A stretch of DNA of 22,515 nt from a virus, in the IMG/VR virus record IMGVR_UViG_3300042517_000657, positions 1 to 22,515 of that record; one strand, given 5' to 3'. Both the position numbers and the translations under genes were made by a program. Of the stretch, positions 6,699-14,137 are shown piece after piece. Numbering within the stretch: position 1 is the stretch's first letter; each line of letters begins with the position of its first letter. The notes below the pieces were generated by a model. The model saw only the letters and a program-made list of their open reading frames with translations, made no database searches and was not told where the DNA came from.

Positions 6699-8590
6699 TA
6701 CGAGCCTCCGGTGTAGGTGCCACCGTCCAGCGTCAGGTTCGAGAAGGCGTTCTCGTTGCACTCAACCTTCACGGCGTTCGGCATTGCAAACCAGTACTGC
6801 GTGGCATACGGGGGGTCGTCGACGCACCCTGTATACGCGGTCGGGAACTGCTCAACCATCTGCACGATGGTGCCGACCGAAATGGGCAGCGCGCTGATTG
6901 TTCCGTTGGTGTAGTCCGACTGCTTCACGCCTGGAGCCACCACGTTGCCGACGTTTGCGGCACCCAAGTAGATGTTCCCGTTCTCGGTCAGGTTGCGGGC
7001 CGAGGTGCCGGAGCGCCCCCAGGTCGCCAGCGGGACAGACAGCGGGCACGGGGCGCACGGGTTCGGCTCAACCTCCGACCACGTGTACTCCCATTGCCAC
7101 GGGTTGGTCACCTCGCCGACCGTGCATTCCAGCGCCGACGATGCCGTGATGATCGCCGGGAAGGTGCGCGTGTTGGGCGGGGCCACGTCGATCTGCATGG
7201 CGCCCGACCCCAGCCGGCGGGCGTGCGCGAGGCCCTTGCTGAACGTGATCTGCCCGGGGTCGTTGGTCGGCAGGCCGTTCGGCCCCAGCACCCAATCGTC
7301 CTGGTCGGCCACCGTCAAGGCGAACGGCACCAGCTCCCCGTCGCGCACCCCCACCGCGTAGCGCAGCATGGTGGTCCGGTAGCAGCCGTTCGGCACCCGG
7401 GGCCACCCGGCCCACGCGGTCTGCCCGACGATGACCGAGCACCGCTTGACCAGCAGGGCCATGACCTGCGTCACGTAGGTGTTGTAGTCCCAGCTCGGCA
7501 TCGACGTGCCGTAGATGTTCGTGCCTGGGCTGCTGGCGTTCAGGCTAGTGTTCAGGGAGGCGACCAACGACCGAGGCTCCTTCAGGACCCGGGCGCCGAT
7601 GTTGGTTCGCGCCCTCGAGGTGGCCAGGGTGTTCTGCCAGCCGAACTCCCGGTCGATCACGAACTCCACGTCCCCGGCCTGGTAGTCGGTCGTGTTGTTG
7701 TACTTGGTCTTGCCCTCGATGCTGCGGTACGGGAAGGACACCGTCACCTGCTGGGGCATCCGGTTCTTCTGGTAGTTCGCGTCCCCCTGCCACAGGGTCA
7801 TCAGCGGCTCGGTGCCCGCCGGCGTGGCGCTCGTTGCCTCCACGCCGCCACCGTAGGCCCGCTTGTTGCTGGTCATCCACGTGGCCAGGTCGCCGCTGTC
7901 ATCCTTGACCTCGACCAGCGTGTAGGCGCTGTTTATCACGTCGTACTGCAGCACCCAGCCCGTGGCGGCAAGGACGAAGTCCAGCGCCATTCCGAGGGAG
8001 CATTCGGGCGTAAAGACGTGGTCGGCGATGCGGCTGGTCAGCGCGGCGTTCGGGTTGTAGCCGCCTGGAATCGTGAAGCCGCCAGAGATGGCGGCGAGCT
8101 GCGCCTGCAGCGCCGTCACGAAGGTCAGCGGCGTGGTGTTGTCGGTGACGCCACCCGTGTTCCAGCGGCCGTCCGAGGAGAAGAGAGGCGCCGCGAGCGC
8201 GGCCTGGTTGAGGCTGTTGACCTGGGTCTGCCGCCACCAATAGCGTCGATCCACCGCCTCGACCATCGCGGTGCCCGCGCCGCCGGCCACCATCCAAACC
8301 GGGCGCGGAGGCAGCAGCCAGACGGCCATCGACATGACCGTGGCGTTCGTGCTTTCCTTCCACGAGAAGGTCGCCGTGGCGTTGGTACCCGAGGCGTACA
8401 AAGCCTGCAGCTGCGCCTGATCGACCAGCACTCGGATGCGGGCTTCCCGGCTGGCCCCCGAGGGGATCTCGATAGCGAACAGGTCGGTCTCCGACAAGCC
8501 GACCATGCCCGCGATCTCGAGGATCTCGCGCTCGGGGACCAGCACGGGAATGACGGTCCCGCCCGAGGTGGTGAACCAGGCGCTAATCAT
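6698..8590 (-). CDS. Tail tip protein with C-terminal surface domain
   Basis: This 630-residue protein starts at ATG 8590 (ATGA overlap with the previous stop), not the longer frame that runs 288 bases into its neighbour. The last 143 residues (488-630) form a distinct domain: NPWQWEYTWSEVE, EPNPCAPCPL, SARNLTENGNIYLGAANVGN, VAPGVKQSDY, ALPISVGTIVQMVEQF and YWFAMPNAVKVECN. I associate the order 'W-EYTW-E...RNLxExGNxxxxxxxVG...GTxVxM' with C-terminal domains of phage tail or particle surface proteins. Six Cys in this domain could form disulfides. The rest is beta-rich with Trp/Tyr. It precedes the fibres, so it may be a hub to which they attach. Role inferred. Confidence 0.7.
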   Translation of the reverse strand: MISAWFTTSGGTVIPVLVPEREILEIAGMVGLSETDLFAIEIPSGASREARIRVLVDQAQLQALYASGTNATATFSWKESTNATVMSMAVWLLPPRPVWMVAGGAGTAMVEAVDRRYWWRQTQVNSLNQAALAAPLFSSDGRWNTGGVTDNTTPLTFVTALQAQLAAISGGFTIPGGYNPNAALTSRIADHVFTPECSLGMALDFVLAATGWVLQYDVINSAYTLVEVKDDSGDLATWMTSNKRAYGGGVEATSATPAGTEPLMTLWQGDANYQKNRMPQQVTVSFPYRSIEGKTKYNNTTDYQAGDVEFVIDREFGWQNTLATSRARTNIGARVLKEPRSLVASLNTSLNASSPGTNIYGTSMPSWDYNTYVTQVMALLVKRCSVIVGQTAWAGWPRVPNGCYRTTMLRYAVGVRDGELVPFALTVADQDDWVLGPNGLPTNDPGQITFSKGLAHARRLGSGAMQIDVAPPNTRTFPAIITASSALECTVGEVTNPWQWEYTWSEVEPNPCAPCPLSVPLATWGRSGTSARNLTENGNIYLGAANVGNVVAPGVKQSDYTNGTISALPISVGTIVQMVEQFPTAYTGCVDDPPYATQYWFAMPNAVKVECNENAFSNLTLDGGTYTGGS

Positions 8591-10446
8591 GTGACGAAGG
8601 TCTCGGTCGGCACGCTGTAGCGGGCCGGGTTCGCGGTGGCAAGGTCGAAGACGCTCGCCGTCGTGGCCTGCGATCCCGGGGTGCCAACGGGCGCAAGCGT
8701 GGGAATGATGATCTGATTCGGAGCGCCCCATGCGCGGAGCTGCGCCCCGCTCGGAGTGGTCTGCGTCACGAAGCCCGCCCCGCTGGTGCCCGGGTCGTAC
8801 ATGGCGAAGGTGCGCTCGTAGATACCCGTGAACGTCCGGTTGCCTTGCGCGTCGAACTTGCCATAGGCCACGTGCCAATCGTCATCGGTCAGGTAGGCGT
8901 TCGACGGGAGCGGGCGGATCTCCTTTGGCGGCGCCTGGTTGGACCGCGCAGTCTCCACGCGCTCCGTCACGTAGACGCAGGGCTTGCGCGTCTGCATCGT
9001 CACGTCAGGAGCGTCGATGTACATAGGCGACAGGCGGACGATCCCGCTGTCGTACTTGGCCTTGCTCGTCGAGGTGTTGTGCCCGACGATGGTCGTGTAG
9101 CCGTCGCTATTGTTCGGCGGCTGGTACTGCGTTGCCGAGAACATCCCGTCGAACTGGCTGTTCATCGCAGACACGCCGTCAGCGCCGGCAATGACCGTGA
9201 CCGAAACGGTGCCATAGGTGTTGACGCCCGTGATGTTGAACACGGTCGCCTGCGGCATCGGCTGATTGGTTTGCTCCATGCCGCTGACCGCGTTCTCCAG
9301 CCAATGAGGCAGCATCCCGTAGGTCGTATCCACGCCTGCCGCCGGCGACAGCGGGCCGTAGGAATCCATCGTTCGGTTGACGGTGCGGGTCACCGTGAAC
9401 TTGTTGCCAATCATGAATGCCAGCGGGACCGGGGATGTGCCGCTGCTTGAATCCGACGGCAGCACCATCGCCGTCATCTCAAACCTGATGGCATAGCTGG
9501 ATAGGATGTTCCGCTCGGTCACTCGCAGGCGCTTGATAATCATGCGCTGGTAGGACAGGTTGATCCTGGCCTTTGACAACTGCACCGCTGCTTCCACGAG
9601 CCTTCGATTACCCGTGGTACCCGTGATGCTAGACAGCGACAGGTCGCCCTCAAGGTCGCAGGAGAACTGGACCATCGCATAGCCCTGGGTTTCAGCGGCA
9701 CGTTCGTAGGAGAACTCCATGTCTCCAACGCGCACGCCGTCAGGCAGGTCCAGGGCATACCGCTTGTCCACGATTGTGTAGGACAGCATGGTGCCCGTGG
9801 CATCAAGCGCGAACGACTGCGTCTCGCGCCGCCATCCTTCGCCGATCACCGGAGGAATAATGGCTCGACGGAACAGGTCGGCATAGGCATCCTTGCCCAG
9901 CCACGTCGCCTGGCTTGCAAGGGTCGTGTCCGATCCCGTGGTACTCCGAGCGACCCGGACGGCTCCGCTGATGGTCCACGTCGTTTGCCCAGCGGCATCC
10001 AGCGAAATGCTCGACTGCCACGTGTGGGCCACGACGGTCTGGTTTTCCACGTAGGACGTGCGCCGAGTCACTTCCCACCGCACGAGCGCGAGCTTGTCGC
10101 CCACGATCTCGGTGGTCTCAATCTTGACGTACGGGCCTCCCAGGTCGTCGCCTGTTGCCGCGCTTGCGTCGTAGTAGGCAAACACCGAAAACGTAGGCCC
10201 GGCATTTAGGACCGCAGACAGGGCGCGATTGCCGCCACGATTCAACGCCTGCTCGAGCTCGTTCCATGTTTCATCCGTTTCAATCAGGCCCGTGCCACGA
10301 GCCACGAGCTCTTGCCCGTAGGGAGTCTGTTGGTCGTCCGCGAGCAGCGGCGTGGTGTTCCACGCATCCACGAACACGTTCGTGATGGATACAGTAATGC
10401 CGGGCCGTACCTGAACGTCCAGCGTCGAGCTTGAGTATGCAGGCAT
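8587..10446 (-). CDS. Large beta-rich tail protein
   Basis: This 619-residue protein begins MPAYSSSTLDVQVRPGITVS and is almost entirely beta-like. It contains a basic/helical mid-part (AAVQLSKARINLSYQRMIIKRLRV) and no signal peptide or membrane segment. Coupling to the tape-measure-like gene by TAATG and to the next tail-tip gene by ATGA suggests a baseplate, distal-tail or tail-hub component. I do not recognise a family. It contains a Cys only in a few places (QFSCDLEG, RKPCVYVTE). The middle part (roughly 9450-10400) looks less GC-rich than the head genes, which could mean exchange of this region. Role is inferred from position only. Confidence 0.7.
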   Translation of the reverse strand: MPAYSSSTLDVQVRPGITVSITNVFVDAWNTTPLLADDQQTPYGQELVARGTGLIETDETWNELEQALNRGGNRALSAVLNAGPTFSVFAYYDASAATGDDLGGPYVKIETTEIVGDKLALVRWEVTRRTSYVENQTVVAHTWQSSISLDAAGQTTWTISGAVRVARSTTGSDTTLASQATWLGKDAYADLFRRAIIPPVIGEGWRRETQSFALDATGTMLSYTIVDKRYALDLPDGVRVGDMEFSYERAAETQGYAMVQFSCDLEGDLSLSSITGTTGNRRLVEAAVQLSKARINLSYQRMIIKRLRVTERNILSSYAIRFEMTAMVLPSDSSSGTSPVPLAFMIGNKFTVTRTVNRTMDSYGPLSPAAGVDTTYGMLPHWLENAVSGMEQTNQPMPQATVFNITGVNTYGTVSVTVIAGADGVSAMNSQFDGMFSATQYQPPNNSDGYTTIVGHNTSTSKAKYDSGIVRLSPMYIDAPDVTMQTRKPCVYVTERVETARSNQAPPKEIRPLPSNAYLTDDDWHVAYGKFDAQGNRTFTGIYERTFAMYDPGTSGAGFVTQTTPSGAQLRAWGAPNQIIIPTLAPVGTPGSQATTASVFDLATANPARYSVPTETFVT

Positions 10447-11474
10447 TAGTACGGCCTCCCGGTCATCGCCATGACATCAGCGCGGAACCAATCGTTGACC
10501 TCGCCGGCAAGGTCCTTGGTTCCCGTGTTGGTCTTGATGATCTCGAGGTTCTTCAAGATCTTCTCCAGCCACTGCGGCAGGTTGTCCAGGATTGAGCGAC
10601 CGAATAGCAGTCCTGTCGCACCACCAAAGCCTAGGTAGGTTGAGGCCCGCAGAGTGCGCCGACCAACATCCGCAAGGCTAGTTCCGAGGTCGCGTTGCAG
10701 GAACGTGTCAAGCTGGGAGGTCAAGTAGGATGCAATCTTCTGCGGCAGCGTCAGCTGCAGCATCTGCAATCGAATTGCTCCCGCCGCTCCGATCTTCAGG
10801 ACCGACCAGCCCATGCCGACCGCGGCGGTGATCTTGTTGATGTCGAGCATGGTCGTTGCCCATGCGTTGGCAGCAGCCGTATCCAGCCTCTGCGCGGCGG
10901 CGTAGAGTCGCCCGTTCTCGTGTACCTCGCGCAGGTCGCGCCCAAGCTGGGCGATCTGCTCCCGCGCTTGTCCAAGTGCCAGCACGCTGCTGTACTGCGC
11001 CAGCTCTGAGATTCGCTCCTTGATGGCCTCGTTGGCCCGACGCATCCCAAAGGCAAACGCAGTCACGGCGCCGACGGCGCCGATCAGCCCGGTCGCCCAC
11101 AGCGCCAGCCGGGGTGCGCCTGCCGCCAGCCGACCAAGCATGGACCCGGTGGCGCTAGCGTTGTTCGTCAGCGCCCGGAATCCGGCAATGGTCGGGCGGC
11201 TGAAGAAGTCTCGCAGCTCTGCCGCCGCATCGCCGGCCACGCCGATGCGCGACGTGCCGATGCGCCTAGTCATCGCCTGCCACGCGCTGATGTTCTGCCG
11301 CAGCTGATTCAGGCGCTGCGCGAGCTGCTGCTGCGCCAGCGTCATGGGCTGCATGGTTGCCTGCCCGGTCGGCGTGGACGGGCCACCGCCCGGTGCGCCG
11401 GCCGCCATGCCGCGGCCCGCGCCAGCGCCACCCATGTCCCGGATATTGATGTCGATATGCCCGAGGTCTTCCAT
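10446..11474 (-). CDS. Short tape measure-like tail protein
   Basis: This 342-residue protein has an N-terminal region of Gly/Pro (16-45), a long helical section (LAQQQLAQRLNQLRQN, ISELAQYSSVLALGQ), and one hydrophobic segment at about 122-143 (PRLALWATGLIGAVGAVTAF), a combination seen in phage tape measure proteins. It is the first gene after the chaperones and terminator-like gene, as expected. If it is the tape measure, roughly 1.5 Å per residue predicts a tail near 50 nm, short for a siphovirus. A TTG start at 11489 exists; ATG 11474 was chosen because it sits in a TAATG junction with the previous stop. No peptidoglycan hydrolase domain is visible. Confidence 0.6.
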   Translation of the reverse strand: MEDLGHIDINIRDMGGAGAGRGMAAGAPGGGPSTPTGQATMQPMTLAQQQLAQRLNQLRQNISAWQAMTRRIGTSRIGVAGDAAAELRDFFSRPTIAGFRALTNNASATGSMLGRLAAGAPRLALWATGLIGAVGAVTAFAFGMRRANEAIKERISELAQYSSVLALGQAREQIAQLGRDLREVHENGRLYAAAQRLDTAAANAWATTMLDINKITAAVGMGWSVLKIGAAGAIRLQMLQLTLPQKIASYLTSQLDTFLQRDLGTSLADVGRRTLRASTYLGFGGATGLLFGRSILDNLPQWLEKILKNLEIIKTNTGTKDLAGEVNDWFRADVMAMTGRPY

Positions 11475-11929
11475 TACTTCACCGTCCAATCCATCTCGTA
11501 GCAGTAGTCGTAGGTGTCGCGCAGCGTCAGCCAGCCGTCCATGCCGTCAACGGCCGAGACCGTTCCGCCGTTGCGGAAGATCATGGGGACGAGCATCCCG
11601 GGGTAGAACCGCTGCACCAGGTACTCGCGCAGGGCATCGGCGAACTGCTGCACGCCGATGTCGCCCGAGATGCGTTCGGTGCCGCGCTGCATGGGGTCGA
11701 ACATCCCGCGCCACCACACGACCATATCCACCTGGCTGCGAATCATTCCGACGCCGCTGTTGGGGTGGACGGCCGTGTCTGGGCCGGCGATGATCTGAAT
11801 GGCGTACTGCCCGACGGTCTCGTCGATGGGGCCTTCGGTCACGTACACGCAGTCGCCGTAGCCCGACTGCTGCATCCATTGCGACAGGTCATCGCGCATG
11901 GCGTACAGGATGGTCGCCGTACTAGCCAT
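11474..11929 (-). CDS. Tail terminator-like / minor tail protein
   Basis: This 151-residue protein has a pattern seen in tail terminator (gpU-type) proteins: an N-terminal helix (ATILYAMRDDLSQWMQQSGY), strands QYAIQIIAG and RSQVDMVVWWRGMFD, a helix IGVQQFADALREYLVQRFY, and a C-terminal strand pair DGWLTLRDTYDYCYEMDWTV. Such proteins cap the tail tube at its head end. The location, after the chaperones rather than before the tube, is not the lambda order, so another minor tail role is possible. It overlaps the chaperone fusion stop by eight bases and its own stop overlaps the next start as TAATG. Confidence is moderate. Confidence 0.6.
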   Translation of the reverse strand: MASTATILYAMRDDLSQWMQQSGYGDCVYVTEGPIDETVGQYAIQIIAGPDTAVHPNSGVGMIRSQVDMVVWWRGMFDPMQRGTERISGDIGVQQFADALREYLVQRFYPGMLVPMIFRNGGTVSAVDGMDGWLTLRDTYDYCYEMDWTVK

Positions 11930-12439
11930 TCCGCATCCCCTCCATCATCCGGGCCTGGACCTCGATCTTCTGCGCCAAACGGTCGTTGCCCGTCATCTCG
12001 TAGACCGCTCGCGCCTGCGCCTTGCCGTCGCCGAAGGCGATGGCGATGCCGTTGGCCAGCGTCACAGCCTGGGCGCTCTCGACTGCGGGGATGTTCGCAA
12101 AGAGGCCCATAGCCGTCTCGGGGTCGAACTCGTTGGGCAGGCGACCGTAGGCCGCGAGGAACCTAGCGGCCGCCCTTACACGTTTCCCGCGGCCTGCACG
12201 CGGTTGCTCATCCGCGCCCATGCCGCAAGGAGCACGTGGTCAGGCGCCGACTTGGCGACCTCAGGGGTGCGCGAGGACTCGCGCAGGCACTCCACGATCT
12301 GCGCGGTGGTCGGGTCGGTGCCCGCGGCAACCTTGGCCTGGAGCATCGCCAGCACTTCCATGTACTGGACCACGAGCTGGCCCTGCGGGAGGGTCAGCCC
12401 GAACAGCATGGGATCATCTTCGTCGGAGAGGTTGATCAT
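11922..12439 (-). CDS. Tail assembly chaperone, frameshifted fusion (lambda GT-like)
   Basis: A -1 slip at 12182-12188 joins the short chaperone frame to a downstream frame. Ribosomes read to Asn86, slip back one base, and continue as RVRAAARFLAAYGRLP... to the stop at 11922, giving 172 residues: 86 from each frame. The second frame is helical, with FLAAYGRLPNEFDPETAMG, AQAVTLANGIAIAF and NDRLAQKIEVQARMMEG, and has no good ribosome site for its own ATG at 12221. The relative frame (-1), canonical heptamer, immediate stop and downstream hairpin match the lambda G/GT model. The fusion stop overlaps the next start by eight bases (ATGGCTAG). Product confirmation requires mass spectrometry. Confidence 0.7.
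12150..12171 (-). promoter_or_regulatory. Hairpin downstream of slippery site
   Basis: The transcript shows GGCCGC pairing perfectly with GCGGCC, with AG/CT able to extend the stem after one mismatch around a GTTC loop. It starts 10 bases after the heptamer, slightly beyond the usual 5-9 base spacer, and could stall the ribosome to promote slipping. Confidence 0.55.
12176..12439 (-). CDS. Tail assembly chaperone, short form (lambda G-like)
   Basis: This 87-residue, mostly helical, acidic-to-neutral protein (MINLSDEDDPMLFGL..., AQIVECLRESSRTPE, DHVLLAAWARMSNRVQAAG) lies between the tube gene and the tape-measure candidate, the standard place for tail chaperones. It ends with codons GGA-AAC-GTG-TAA, where G GGA AAC is a canonical -1 slippery heptamer. 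Only two bases separate it from the tube stop and no Shine-Dalgarno is seen, so it is probably coupled to the tube gene. In lambda the short product G and the frameshifted GT are both needed in a fixed ratio to load the tape measure. The role is inferred from context and the slip site. Confidence 0.75.
   Translation of the reverse strand: MINLSDEDDPMLFGLTLPQGQLVVQYMEVLAMLQAKVAAGTDPTTAQIVECLRESSRTPEVAKSAPDHVLLAAWARMSNRVQAAGNV
12182..12188 (-). promoter_or_regulatory. Slippery heptamer GGGAAAC for -1 frameshift
   Basis: In the chaperone frame the codons read GC[G GGA AAC] GTG TAA. The heptamer fits the X XXY YYZ rule in the correct zero frame (lambda uses GGGAAAG). The stop follows two codons after GGA-AAC, and the -1 frame is open for 86 more codons. 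Confidence 0.75.
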
Positions 12440-12441
12440 GG

Positions 12442-12909
12442 TCAGGGGGTGTAGGTGTAGAAGCCGTCGCTGCCCGGGATCGCCATGAAGTTCAGCGTGA
12501 GCACGCGCTCACGGTTGCCCCATTGCGAATCGCCCGTGCCTTCAGGCTGCAGGAAAGCGTAGTTGAACGTGTAGTTCTGCGTGCCGCTGACGCTGTCGAT
12601 CTGCAGCGGGAAGTAGGCGCCGTCGGAGATGATGCGCCGGCCGACCGGGCTGGCGTTGTACGCACCGCGCTGGTCCGCCAGCATCGCCTGATAGATCGAC
12701 GCATCCCACTTGACGAGGGCCACGGAGATGCGGGCGACCGTGCCCTGGAGGACGATCTCCTCGGGGGCGGCGCCGCTCATCACCGTCTTGACCTCGTGCT
12801 GGTAGTCGGTGAACTGGATGGCGGGCAGGTTGTCGTTGTCAGAGAAGCCCAGCGTGGTGCCGTTGACGATGACCTGCGTGGGACCGGGGACGTAAATCAG
12901 AGCTGCCAT
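12442..12909 (-). CDS. Probable major tail tube protein
   Basis: This 155-residue protein would polymerise into the tail tube. It is beta-rich and contains IVLQGTVARISVALVKW, then DGAYFPLQIDSV, then NYTFNYAFLQPEG and RERVLTLNFMAIPG, a pattern of strands and a small conserved ending that I associate with tube proteins of siphoviruses. Position supports it: it is the gene just before a pair of frames with a programmed frameshift signal, where tail chaperones follow the tube gene in lambda and relatives. AAAGG precedes ATG 12909, and it starts 1 base after the previous stop. The call is inferred mainly from gene order and composition. Confidence 0.7.
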   Translation of the reverse strand: MAALIYVPGPTQVIVNGTTLGFSDNDNLPAIQFTDYQHEVKTVMSGAAPEEIVLQGTVARISVALVKWDASIYQAMLADQRGAYNASPVGRRIISDGAYFPLQIDSVSGTQNYTFNYAFLQPEGTGDSQWGNRERVLTLNFMAIPGSDGFYTYTP

Positions 12910-12910
12910 G

Positions 12911-13585
12911 TCACTTGCCTTTCAGAATGGACTCCAGGCCCAGCTTGATGCTGACCCCGATGTCGCGCCTGTCGTTGCGGGTAGGGAGTAGGAACGGGCG
13001 AGCGGGCACGGTGACGCCCTTCTTCCTGCCCGTGAAGTCTTGCCCGGGGACCATGCCGGCAGCGCGGGCCTTCTTGCCGCTGTCGTACCGCGCCCCCTTC
13101 TTGGTCAGCGGGATGTAGTTCGGGCCTGCCGTCTGGAAGCCCATGTCCTGGAACAGACCGTACTTCAGCCCGCGCAGGACCAGCCGGATGCCGTTCGTTT
13201 GGCGGTCGCCTCGAGCGTTCACGCTGTTGGCGAGGCGGCCCGTGTCGCGCAGCGGCTGCCCGCCGTTGCGGTAGCCGGGCGTCTCAATCATGTACTCGGT
13301 GCGCTGCTTGACCTTGCCGCCGGGCGTGGTGTAGGTCACCGTTCGGCTGCGCGTGAATCCGCCCTTCGGCCTGGACCGCACCCACTTGCGGCCGAAGAGC
13401 GGCTTCAGCGGGCGGTGCGCGACGCCGTCCGGGCCTGCGCCTGAGGCGCCGAGGGCGCCCTGCCGGGGCTGGCCGCGGTTCTCGTTGATGTGGTTCTCCA
13501 TCCACGCCACCGCCAGCTGGGCGATGCCCTGCCGGATGCGGGTGTTCCGCAGCGCCGCCGCGACTCGTCGGCTCCACGTGCTCAC
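12911..13585 (-). CDS. Phage virion morphogenesis protein (Mu gpG-like)
   Basis: This 224-residue protein is likely a neck or tail completion factor. Recognisable elements are PLRDTGRLANSV (111-122), YGLFQDMGF (142-150), IPLTKKGARYD (158-168), and VPARPFL (193-199). This 'ldDTGrL...H.fG...iPaRPFL' order is typical of the phage virion morphogenesis (PF05069-type, Mu gpG) family. The protein is strongly basic (many Lys and Arg). A much longer frame upstream was rejected because it would overlap the previous gene in another frame. The GTG at 13585 was chosen because it overlaps the preceding TGA as GTGA. In Mu, gpG lies beside the portal genes, so its place here, after a gp36-type gene, is a rearrangement. 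Confidence 0.75.
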   Translation of the reverse strand: MSTWSRRVAAALRNTRIRQGIAQLAVAWMENHINENRGQPRQGALGASGAGPDGVAHRPLKPLFGRKWVRSRPKGGFTRSRTVTYTTPGGKVKQRTEYMIETPGYRNGGQPLRDTGRLANSVNARGDRQTNGIRLVLRGLKYGLFQDMGFQTAGPNYIPLTKKGARYDSGKKARAAGMVPGQDFTGRKKGVTVPARPFLLPTRNDRRDIGVSIKLGLESILKGK

Positions 13586-14070
13586 GGGTACGTGGTCCCC
13601 CGGCGCGGCGGGAAGAACTGCGTGTTGGATGCCTGGTTGTACCAGGACAGGTTGCTCGTCGGCACAGCGGCCACCATCGGCAGGCCAGCCTGTGCGTTCT
13701 GCGTGACCGAGCCGAACAGCATTTTGCCGTCGCGCAGGCCCTCGCAGAAGGTGTACGCCTGCTTGATCCGCTGCTCGATGGCGGGCGACAGCTTCGCGCC
13801 GCGCCGCTGGAACAGGAACTCGGTGGCAAGATCCACCACCACCATGACCATCAGCGGGTCCTTGGCGGCGGCCAACACGAGGATCTCGGCCTCGGTGTAG
13901 ATCTCTCCGACCCGGATGTACGAGCGGAGGATGCTCGTGCCGCGCTCCAGCGCGGCGGTCGTGATCGGGTTCGGCCCCGGCATGGGGGTGCCCGCATCGC
14001 CGCACAGCTGGGCGATGATCACGGAATCCAGCGCAGCCTCGAGGTCCGCGTAGTCGGCGTATGCGGTCAT
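13582..14070 (-). CDS. Head completion / connector protein (Mu gp36-like)
   Basis: This 162-residue protein would form part of the neck that joins head and tail. The N-terminal half is mostly helical: YADYADLEAALDSVIIAQL, then AALERGTSILRSYIRVGEIY, then EILVLAAAKDPLMVMVVVDL, resembling DUF1320/gp36-type connector proteins. These begin with a 'YADxxDLE' segment and then stack helices. FCEGLRDGKMLFG recalls the same family's 'lxxGkxxLG' end. The C-terminus (RRGTTYP) is polar and flexible. ATG 14070 has a GGAGG ribosome site five bases upstream. The GTGA overlap with the next gene couples translation. Position between capsid and tail genes supports the call, but the family match is from pattern memory. 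Confidence 0.65.
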   Translation of the reverse strand: MTAYADYADLEAALDSVIIAQLCGDAGTPMPGPNPITTAALERGTSILRSYIRVGEIYTEAEILVLAAAKDPLMVMVVVDLATEFLFQRRGAKLSPAIEQRIKQAYTFCEGLRDGKMLFGSVTQNAQAGLPMVAAVPTSNLSWYNQASNTQFFPPRRGTTYP

Positions 14071-14080
14071 CGGTGCCTCC

Positions 14081-14137
14081 TCACATCCGCCTAGGGGGGG
14101 CCGAAGCCCCCCCCAGGCCGATGGCGATGGGTTGCAT
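14081..14137 (-). CDS. Candidate 18-residue mini-ORF after capsid gene
   Basis: The frame encodes MQPIAIGLGGASAPPRRM. It starts in a TAATG overlap with the capsid stop and ends with a TGA that abuts the GGAGG ribosome site of the next gene, so it fills the gap exactly. Most junctions in this operon are built the same way, which favours real translation, but the coding part also contains a perfect GC-rich hairpin that may be its true purpose. It has no membrane segment. It could be a leader peptide that controls ribosome access to the downstream gene, or simply a by-product of the hairpin. No function is known to me. Confidence 0.35.
   Translation of the reverse strand: MQPIAIGLGGASAPPRRM
14090..14117 (-). 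promoter_or_regulatory. Very stable UUCG-capped hairpin
   Basis: The transcript forms a 12-pair stem (CCT, G·U, seven G-C pairs, C-G) closed by the tetraloop C(UUCG)G. No run of U follows, so it does not look like an intrinsic terminator. It lies between the capsid gene and the next gene, where a stable stem could protect the capsid message from 3' exonucleases or slow downstream translation. The fold is read directly from the sequence; its role is inferred. Confidence 0.7.

Noticed and set aside
7094-8620. 508-codon plus-strand frame opposite the tail tip gene
   Set aside because: Antisense shadow; no recognisable domain and breaks an otherwise single-direction operon.
11474-11489. TTG start five codons upstream for the tape measure-like gene
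   Set aside because: It would overlap the previous gene by 16 bases with a poor start codon; the TAATG junction at 11474 is more consistent with the other genes.
11922-12221. Independent 99-residue gene from ATG 12221
   Set aside because: It has no convincing ribosome site and starts inside the chaperone frame; the slippery heptamer explains its expression better, although separate translation cannot be excluded.
12911-14005. 364-codon version of the virion morphogenesis gene
   Set aside because: The upstream 140 codons read the previous gene in the wrong frame; the GTGA junction at 13585 gives the credible start.
14090-14117. Intrinsic terminator after the capsid gene
   Set aside because: The stem is very strong but lacks a following U-tract and the next gene begins 20 bases later, so a stability or processing role is more likely.
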